From NCBI RefSeq assembly GCF_022201045.2, contig NC_068559.1, positions 29,395,501 to 29,459,500 of the forward strand: a stretch of DNA of 64,000 nucleotides, written 5' to 3'. Made by a program: the position numbers and the translations under genes. Positions 56,171-64,000 of this stretch are shown here, in pieces. The stretch's first letter is position 1, and each line of letters opens with the position of its first letter. The notes under the pieces were generated by a model. It was not told the DNA's origin, did not search any database, and saw only the letters and a list, made by a program, of their open reading frames with translations. This DNA is from Citrus sinensis (taxonomy: Eukaryota > Streptophyta > Magnoliopsida > Sapindales > Rutaceae).

Positions 56171-57935
56171 TTATAGTTTTAGCATGTCAATGAATGAAAC
56201 ATCAAGCCTTCGATTGTAAAAGATGTGCCTGTACTCCGCATATGTGAGAGTTCTGTATAGAGGTGGAGTTCCTGACTTGGTAAATTCTTTGGCAGGTCCA
56301 ATTTTTACTGATGAACTGGGAAAGCAGAATGTAGTTATTGACCGCCTCTCCTTGAATCTATTTACCATAGCTCTGTGATCTGGTGCTTTGTAAATCCCAT
56401 TGCTCATTATCTGCATATTAATTGGTCTAAAACCTATTAACCAAGAGAACTTGGAAGTAAACTTAACACGATTCATTTACTGCCTCTCTTTTGGGCTTTA
56501 ACATACCTCCATGATGTGGCCGATGTTTGCCACAATTGCACCATCTACAGGTATAACGGTGACCCATTGTCCATCCTTTAGGACTTGTAACCCTGGTATG
56601 TTGCCACACTCGAGCAAGAGAGTAATCCCAGAGTAATCAGCATGTTGTGTAATCCCAATGACCCGCTCAGGTTCGGGACAAGGAGGATACAAAGTCGTCC
56701 TCACTTCATACAGTCCTTCTTGGTATGCATCAGAGATTTCTTGAGCCTCAAGCTCAAGTGCCATAGCCATGGACCTCACTAAAGAAGTGGCAACTTTCCT
56801 CATCTCTTCAGAATAAGTCTCCAAAGTCTCTCTAATACACAGAATGTCTTTTGTCAATAAGCATATTAGAAGACATCACTCTAGCAAAAGTCTTGACTTC
56901 GGTATGAGTTAATTCTGAAGATTATTATTATTATAAATTATTATCAACCTGAATTTTGGGGGGTTTTCAGGCCATAAATCTAACTTCCTGATTTCGTGGG
57001 GCAGAGTTCTGAGGAAGATCATGTCATTCCAATCAAGTTTTTGTTCTTCTGAGATGACAAATGCTTGACCATAGCCTTCAAGACTTCCTGGCTTCTGCCC
57101 CCGGCGCTTCTTTTCTTCTAAAGGAAGATCAAAGAACTCTTGAGCTTGCTTCTTCATGTTCCTCAGCGATTCATCAGCTGCTCCATGGTTTATCAACTTC
57201 ATGCATACAATCGAACCATCAGTTTCCTTGACTTGTGCAGATTCTCATTATAATTTAAGGAACAGATTAACAAGACACTAAAAGTGAACTTGTGTTGAGC
57301 GAGTAAACATAATTAAATCTTACTGCTATAAACAAATACACACGACACAAGATTCTTAACAGCACATATCAGTATAAGGTCCAACTTCTTAAAATAATTT
57401 ATTCAGTCATTTGCCAAGAAATATCTATATCCCATCAGCCATGTTGTCTAATAAGTTCAAATGCTCATCTGCACTGTACTTACATATATGACAAGTAGGA
57501 TAGATAACTAATTTACAATGTTTAGGCATAAATTAAACTTGTGTGTGTTATATCCAGTTGTGGTTTTATGTTACTGGTACTAGTACTACATCAACACCAA
57601 CAACAAGGGAACGTAATTCAAATCAAATGAGGTGATGATGGTTAAGTTGATACTGAATTAAATTAATAAATGCGATGTTAAACTGTATTACAGACGAGTG
57701 GAGAAAACAAATATATATGGTGGCTGAATCTGTTGAGCGATGATGATATAAGTTAACTAACTACCTGGAATAGGCCCCAGTGTTTGCAAGCAGAGTGTAA
57801 TCTTCGTAACTCTGCATCTTGGGAATCAGGGTCGACTAACTTGTTCATATCAATCAACGGTACACGATTGGAAGAGGGATTAACAGTGATGACGTGGTCA
57901 CCAACCACATGATCTCTTATGTTTGGGAGGGATAC
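56171..57935 (-). pseudogene. SRG1-like 2-oxoglutarate/Fe(II) dioxygenase, N-terminus missing at the LTR boundary
   Basis: Four exons (minus order): 57765-57935 (truncated), 56949-57196, 56507-56831, 56171-56410. The remaining frame is intact for about 327 residues, against the usual 350-365. Features: VPLIDMNKLVDPDSQDAEL, ACKHWGLFQ, LINHGAADESL, GYGQAFVISEEQKLDWNDM, LYPPCPEPERVIGI, the metal ligands His and Asp in QHADYSG, a second His in APDHR, the 2OG-binding Arg-X-Ser in RRSITTF, and the end FIDMLKL. Relatives (SRG1, codeine O-demethylase-like, norcoclaurine synthase-like) oxidise specialised metabolites. The host frame begins at VSLPNIRDHV exactly where a TG...-ended LTR starts, and no in-frame ATG lies upstream before a stop. 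The first ~15-30 residues and start codon seem lost. Exon 2 has a weak AAG acceptor. Confidence 0.82.
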
Positions 57936-58716
57936 TGTTTGGGACAAATGCGTCGAAGGAACCAGGAATGACGAGCAGACATCTGATGGCGGAGTTCTGC
58001 GAACCGATGTGTTCCGCTAAAGCCTAGCGCGTGGAAGAACAGGATCAGAAACATCCTGCTCGTCCACGATGTTGTCGTCCGCGAGGCCAATTCCTATAAA
58101 AGGCATGAGGCCATTCCGGCTAGAGATCGAGAGGCGAGGAGACCCGGTCGACGGCAGTTGGCAAGACGTGCTCTCCAGCACGAGAATCTAGGCACAACAG
58201 CCACGCTTTCCCCAGAACCGCGACGTAACACGCAAGATCTCACAGAGCCATGACAGCCACACTTTCCCCCGAACCGTGGCGTAACACGCAAGGTCTCACA
58301 GAGCCGTGGCAGCCACGCTTTCCCCTGAACCGTGGCATAACACGCTAGATCCCATGTTTTGCCCATAACGCAGCAGTTGAAGTCCCATACCGTCTCGAAA
58401 AGAGCGGAGGACTGAGATTCAGAGGAAGCCTATAAAAAGGTAGCCAACGAAGGTAAAAGGGTTGGCATTCTTGAGAAAATGGGAGAAAACCACAAGAAAC
58501 GCCATAAGACCTGTGGCAAGCTTTTCCCGAACCTTCATATCTGACTTGAGCGTCGGAGGGTTTGCGCCGGGAAAACAACCGGCGTACTCTGACTTATCTG
58601 TGTACGCAGGGACCTCCGGAGAAGAAGCCTGGCGAGGAGACCTCCTGGTAGTGACGAAGTTGATCGAGCAGAGATCCTGATCGTAGAACGAGGAGAACCG
58701 GAATCTCGCATCAACA
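57936..58716 (+). repeat. Left LTR of the Tat-lineage element
   Basis: It begins TGTTTGGGAC and ends CATCAACA just before the primer-binding site. TATAAAAGG (about 58095) and TATAAAAAGG (about 58432) are TATA candidates. A 56-bp unit starting CAGCCAC is repeated nearly three times (58198, 58254 and 58310). The left limit is inferred from where oxygenase similarity stops; the right LTR is outside the window. Confidence 0.75.
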
Positions 58717-58794
58717 TTTTGGCGCCGTCTGTGGGGATCCAGAGCAAAAAGCTTCTGTCGATAGCAAGAAGAGGGGTAGAGTAAGCGAAAGGCA

Positions 58795-59934
58795 ATGGAG
58801 ATAGGAGGAAGTAGCGCACAAGGGGGTGACATAAGGCTTAACGATTCCGTGACGCTGAGGGAGGTGATCAGCGAAGCACGGGAAAAAGTCATGTTCGACC
58901 GGATGGAGCGAATGGAAAAGCAGATGGAAACCTTGACAACCATCCTGCATGAGCTGCGGAACGAGCGAAGGGTAACCCAAGAGGGAAGGGTGAGGGGCGG
59001 TGGAGCGGCACCAGGTACCGATAGTGCGGAGAGAAGTCAAACCGCTGGGAGATTTGGCGGTGAGAGAGGTAACGTACCTCTGCGGGGAGAATTTCATAGA
59101 GAAAGAGAGCAGTCCCCGGTAAGACAGACTTGTGACGGGGGCGACGGGGTGGTGAACGCAGAGGAAACAGAACTGAGGCAACACTTACATGATGTAGAGC
59201 GAGAGCGGGATCAAGCTGCAGCGCGCGACCCTGGTCGCGCAGGACAGCTGGAGGAGGAAGTGCGAAGGCTAGCGCAAATAATTGATGACATGCAAGGGAG
59301 GAACAGAGCCCCTGGTTGGAGGATAATGCTGGACGGGGAATCACCGCTCGCAGCAGAGATCATGAGGGCAGTTATTCCAAGAGATTTCCGCCTCCCCGAC
59401 CTCAGATACTCGGGAAGAACTGACCCGCTGGTGCACATAGAGCGCTTCAACGACATAACGGGGGTCCAGGGATTATCTCCATCCCAAAGGTGCAGGGTGT
59501 TCCCACTATCCCTTGAGGGACGTGCACGAGAATGGTACAGGAAACTTCCTCGGGGCAGCATAAAAACCTTCGAGCAGATGTGCCAGGAATTCGCAGAGCA
59601 GTTTAGTGGGGCAATGTCACCGGAAGATGACGTGATGGAGCTGAAGAGCATGAAACAGGGGGAGCAAGAAACCCTTCGGGAATTCATCAAGAGGTTTCAT
59701 CGGGCTGTCCTTGACTTGGGAGCCTTCAACCACCCTCAGGCGTTAAGGGGACTGAAAGAAGGGGTGAAGATAGGAAGGCTGTGGTACAATTTGAGAAGCC
59801 CAGCTATTCAAACGTACGCAGCCGCATACGAACAGGTTAAAAGAGACATCGAGATTGAGGAGGAGAAGGCTGCACGGATCAAGAGACCAGTTGGAAGGGT
59901 TAGGGAGGAAAGAGAAGAAAGCATTACCAACTAA
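58795..59934 (+). other. gag-like region of the Tat-lineage element
   Basis: Open frame beginning MEIGGSSAQGGD. An N-terminal coiled, charged part (ISEAREKVMFDRMERMEK) is followed by the retrotransposon gag core (VHIERFNDITGVQGLS, RAREWYRKLPRGSI, FIKRFHRAVLDLGAFN, LKEGVKIGRLWYNLR), which is typical of Tat/Retand elements. It is part of a virus-like element fossil and not a host gene. Confidence 0.85.
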
Positions 59935-62900
59935 TGGACCGAACAGGAGGAGGGACCACCAGATCTCCGGTAGTGGAGCAGGAGGTAGGGTAATTGCTTA
60001 CCAGCCTCATCAGAGGCCGCCACAGTACCAGCGCAGCAGGGCGCCACCTCCTCGCTCCCCAGCTAGGGAGCCTTGGAGAAGACATGATTCGGCATCCGGC
60101 GATCTTCATCAACATTCCCACGGTAGCAGGACGAGCAGACCAGAAGCACTCCCACCGCCCCCAACTCACAGTGGGGCAAACAGAGAAAGAGCAGTGCATC
60201 TGGTCGACCAGAACCAGGACTATGGGCGGTACACTCCCTTGAAGATGCCCCTGGATGAGGTGTACGAGGCCATAAAGGGTCGAGGGCTGCTGCACCTCCC
60301 TACACCAATAACAAAGCTACCCAACAGGAGGGATAGAGGACGTTATTGTAAGTTCCATGGCACCCATGGCCATACCACAGCAGAGTGTAGAGATCTCAAG
60401 ACCCAGGTCGAAGATTTGGTGAGAAATCGGTACCTGGACGAGTTTATGGATGGGACTTTCCCGATGGTGGGCACCACGGATGAAGGGGAGCAGAGTGATG
60501 GAATCTTGAGACGCGAGCCGCCCGCAGCGAGGGTGATAGCTGGGGGCCCAACGTTGGCCGGAGATTCGAACAGATCGAGAAAAAATTATGCCAGATACGC
60601 CATGACCAGTAAAGAGATACTCTTCAACACCCCAGCAGCCAAACGAGCAAGGGTCAGGCAAGTGCCAATCATGTGGACGGATGAGGATGAGGAAGGGATT
60701 CTATACCCCCACGAGGACGCTTTAGTCATCAAGGCTACGATCGCTAGCAAGAAGTTTGACCGGATACTGGTTGATACGGGGAGCTCGGTTGATGTGCTAT
60801 TTAAATCAACTTTGGAAGAGATGGGAATAGCCGACCGGAAGTTGGAATACACCAACACCTCCTTGAAGGGGTTCGGAGGAGGGAAGCTGGTCCCTCTGGG
60901 CGTGGTCGAACTGCCTATCACAATCGGGAGCCCCCCGACAGAAAGAACAATGATATTGGACTTCGTCGTAGTGGACGAGGAAGGTCCTTACCAGATGATC
61001 CTAGGTCGGCCATTTTTAAGGATGAGCAAAGCGGTGCTGTCCAACCATTATCTGTCTCTGAAGTACCGGGTGAATGGGGTAGTCGGAGTGGTACGAGGAG
61101 ACCAGAGGATCGCAAGAAGCTGCTACTCCTCGGCAGCAAGGGAGGCGATGCAGATAACATCCCTCGATACCCGAGTGGAAAACAAGACTGGTAGACAAGA
61201 ACCCGTAGAGGATCTGGAAACAGTAAGCATGGGACCGGAGAACCCGGGAAAGACGATCAGAATCGGGTCGAGACTTGAGGGAGAGCAAAAGCAGGAGTTG
61301 GTGAAATGCTTACAGGCTCATGCCGACGTGTTTGCCTGGACACATGAGGACATGCCAGGGATTGACCCAGAGGTAGCATGTCATAGGCTGGCAATAAAGA
61401 AAGGTGCTCGGGCAGTAAGGCAGAAGAGGAGGTGCTTCAACCAGGAGAGGTATGAGGCTGTAAATGATGAGGTGGAGAAGCTTCTGAGAGCAGGGTTCAT
61501 TCGGGAAGTCAATTACCCAGAGTGGATATCAAATGTGGTGTTGGTAAAGAAGGCGAACGGCAAGTGGAGGATGTGTGTGGATTTCACAGACCTCAATAAG
61601 GCGTGCCCAAAAGACAGCTTCCCTTTACCAAAGATCGATCAGCTAGTAGATTCAACGGCTGGACATGGTCTGCTTAGCTTCATGGACGCATTCTCGGGAT
61701 ACAACCAGATCCCCATGTACGAGCCGGATGAGGAGAGCACGGCTTTCATCACTAACCAAGGTCTGTTCTGTTACAGGGTGATGCCATTCGGTCTCAAGAA
61801 TGCTGGGGCCACTTATCAAAGGCTGGTGAATAAAGTCTTTAAGCCCTTGATCGGGAAAACCATGGAGGTGTACGTGGACGACATGATCACCAAGTCCAAA
61901 GTCCCAAAAGAACATGTCAGACATCTCGAGGAGACGTTCGAGCTTTTGAGGAAGTATAAGATGAAGCTCAACCCGGAGAAGTGTGCTTTCGGGGTCGAGT
62001 CAGGGAAATTCCTGGGATTCATGGTGAGCCATAGGGGGATTGAAGCAAATCCCGAGAAGATCCAGGCGATTGTGCAAATGACGTCTCCTCGAAACCTGAA
62101 GGAGATGCAGAGCCTCACGGGGAGGTTGGCGGCGTTGAGCAGATTCATATCCAAGGCTACAGATAAGTGTCAGCCATTCTTTCAAGTGATAAGGAAGGGA
62201 AAGAAAACGGAATGGACCCCAGAATGCGAGGAAGCCTTCCGGAACTTGAAGCATTACTTGCAGCAAGCTCCGCTACTGTCCACACCGAGGGATGGGGACA
62301 AGTTGAATCTGTATTTGGCGGTATCTGATCGGGCCGCCAGTTCCGTTCTGGTGAGAGAGGAAGAAGGAATTCAGTATCCGATATACTACACCAGCAAGGC
62401 CCTGCTCGACGCTGAGACCAGATACCCAACGATGGAGAAATGGGCACTGGCCCTTGTGGTTGCTGCTCGGAAGTTGAGGCCGTACTTTCAAGCATTCCCG
62501 GTCTCGGTAATCACCAACCAGCCATTGCGTCAAATTCTGCACAAGCCGGATGCCTCTGGTCGGCTCGTCAAATGGGCTGTAGAGCTGAGCGAATTCGACT
62601 TAGACTATAAACCCCGCGCGGCGATAAAGGCCCAGGCAATGGCCGATTTCGTAGCTGAGTTCGCGGAGCCCGAAGTATGCTTGGGTCAGCAAGATGCAGA
62701 TGTAGGCAACGACGAAACTCAAGTATGGCAGATATCTGTGGATGGGTCATCAGGAGAGCGGGGTTCAGGAGCAGGGATTGTCCTGGAAGGCCCAGAGGGG
62801 GAGGAGATCTCTTATGCTGTAAAGTTGGAATTTGCAGCCACAAATAACCAGGCAGAATATGAAGCCTTGATAGCAGGGCTGGAATTGGCTAGGGCCGTGA

Positions 62901-64000
62901 AAGCGGACAGAGTTAAGATCAGAACCGATTCCCAGCTGGTTGCGAATCATGTCAGTGAAAGATTCCAACCAAGAGAGGAGAAGATGGAACAATACCTAAG
63001 GATAGTCAGGCAGATGATGGGGAAGTTCGAAGCAGTGGAGGCGATACAAATCCCCAGGGAGCAGAATAGTCGAGCAGACATTTTGGCTAGGATGGCAGCC
63101 GTCGCCGACCCAAAAATGCCAAAGTCGGTCCCCCTAGAAGTGAAGTCTCGCCCGAGTATCGAGCAAAATTTGGGGGTGTTGCGGATAGAACAAAAAAGCT
63201 CGTGGAGGGACCCGATAGTTTCATACCTTAGAGACGGGGTCTTACCACCAGATAAGCTACGGGCTCGGAAGATTAGAGCTCAGGCCTCGAGATACACGAT
63301 GATCGATAGGGTACTGTATCGACGAGGATATACATTACCGTTCCTTCGGTGTTTGGACGATGACGACGCGGATTACGTGCTGAGGGAAGTGCATGAAGGA
63401 ATTTGCGGAAATCATTCTGGCGGGAGGTCCCTGGCCCACAAGGTTCTAAGGCAGGGATATTTCTGGCCGACGATGCACCAGGATGCGCAAAGGAAGACCA
63501 GGAGCTGTGCAAGCTGCCAGAGTTTTGCGAATTTCTCTAACCAACCACCAGAGAAGCTCACCTCCATGGCCTCCCCTTGGCCATTCGCTCAATGGGGAAT
63601 TGATCTGATCGGCCCATTGCCAAAGGGACGAGGAGCAGCAACACATGCAATAGTCGCTATAGATTACTTCACGAAGTGGATAGAGGTAGAAGCCCTTAGC
63701 AGAATCACAGAGAAGAAAACAACAGACTTCGTGTGGAGAAACCTGGTCTGTCGATACGGGATCCCATATGCCTTGGTAACGGATAATGGCAGGCAGTTCG
63801 ATAATCACAGCTTCAGGGATTTCTGCCAGAACCTCGGGATAGAGCTGAAGTATTGCTCGCCTGCTCACCCTCAATCGAATGGACAAGTAGAAGCAGCCAA
63901 CAAGACAGTCAAAAGGCTTCTGAAAACCAGGCTCGGAGCAAAAAAGGGTGCGTGGGTTGACGAGCTGTCAGGTGTACTATGGGCATACAGAACAACCCAC

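Larger units (their letters stand above)
57936..64000 (+). mobile_element. Ty3/gypsy LTR retrotransposon, Tat lineage (continues past the window)
   Basis: Left LTR 57936-58716, followed by a primer-binding site TGGCGCCGTCTGTGGGG. A gag-like region begins near 58795 (retrotransposon gag motif near 59370-59900, CCHC knuckle near 60345). A pol region follows: protease (LVDTGSS, near 60765), reverse transcriptase (about 61420-62100, with YVDDM near 61872), RNase H, and then a second archaeal-type RNase H (about 62710-63100, VDGSSGERGSGAGIVL). The order ends with integrase, with a zinc-binding part near 63370-63530 and a core truncated by the window edge. The second RNase H is the mark of the Tat/Ogre/Retand lineage. 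GC content rises sharply at the left boundary. The visible part looks largely whole with at most about one or two breaks. The absent right LTR prevents dating, but high coding preservation suggests a fairly young insertion. Confidence 0.93.

Noticed and set aside
58094-59690. Antisense open frames over the LTR and gag region
   Set aside because: Mirror readings of GC-rich retroelement coding DNA.

Overview
This window is plant nuclear DNA from a eudicot, probably a woody species. The genes are intron-rich, the spaces between them are AT-rich, and the families present (GH1 beta-glucosidases, a G-type lectin receptor kinase, a MYB-CC factor, a Tat-lineage Ty3/gypsy element) fit no other kind of organism. 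The protein style suggests Sapindales (Citrus-like), but that is only a guess.

Layout. Positions 1-32.8 kb hold a tandem array of five family-1 beta-glucosidase genes, all on the minus strand. The first is cut by the left edge and the other four have complete models (8390-12532, 15385-18843, 23538-27287, 29924-32811). I rebuilt exon by exon from splice signals. Three complete copies share the same 13-exon plan with matching phases, and their summed exon lengths divide by three (519, 513 and 530 aa). The fourth (530 aa) has precisely lost two introns and also lacks two normally invariant sugar-binding residues, although both catalytic glutamates remain. This is the most interesting gene in the window.

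The spaces inside the array are full of small mobile elements with readable ends: a 2.4-kb PIF/Harbinger-type element with a CTG-rich minisatellite, a Mutator-like element with 9-bp target duplications, a tRNA-derived SINE, several MITEs, a probable solo LTR and a copia-like fragment inside a glucosidase intron.

Positions 35-56 kb are a conventional gene block: a TET18/19/20-like tetraspanin (+), a decayed receptor-kinase copy (+), the box C/D snoRNP assembly factor BCD1 (-), an AAK1/NAK-type kinase with a GC-AG intron (+), an intact intronless G-type lectin receptor kinase (+), a PHL-type MYB-CC transcription factor (+) and an SRG1-like 2-oxoglutarate oxygenase (-).

From about 57.94 kb to the right edge lies a GC-rich Ty3/gypsy Tat-lineage element. 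Its left LTR appears to sit inside exon 1 of the oxygenase gene, so that gene seems to have lost its N-terminus and start codon. The element runs off the window within integrase, so its right LTR, age and target duplication cannot be read here.

Functionally, the array would supply secreted or ER/vacuolar glucosidases that release aglycones (defence compounds, hormones or volatiles) from glucosides. The other genes are unrelated housekeeping, signalling and regulatory genes.
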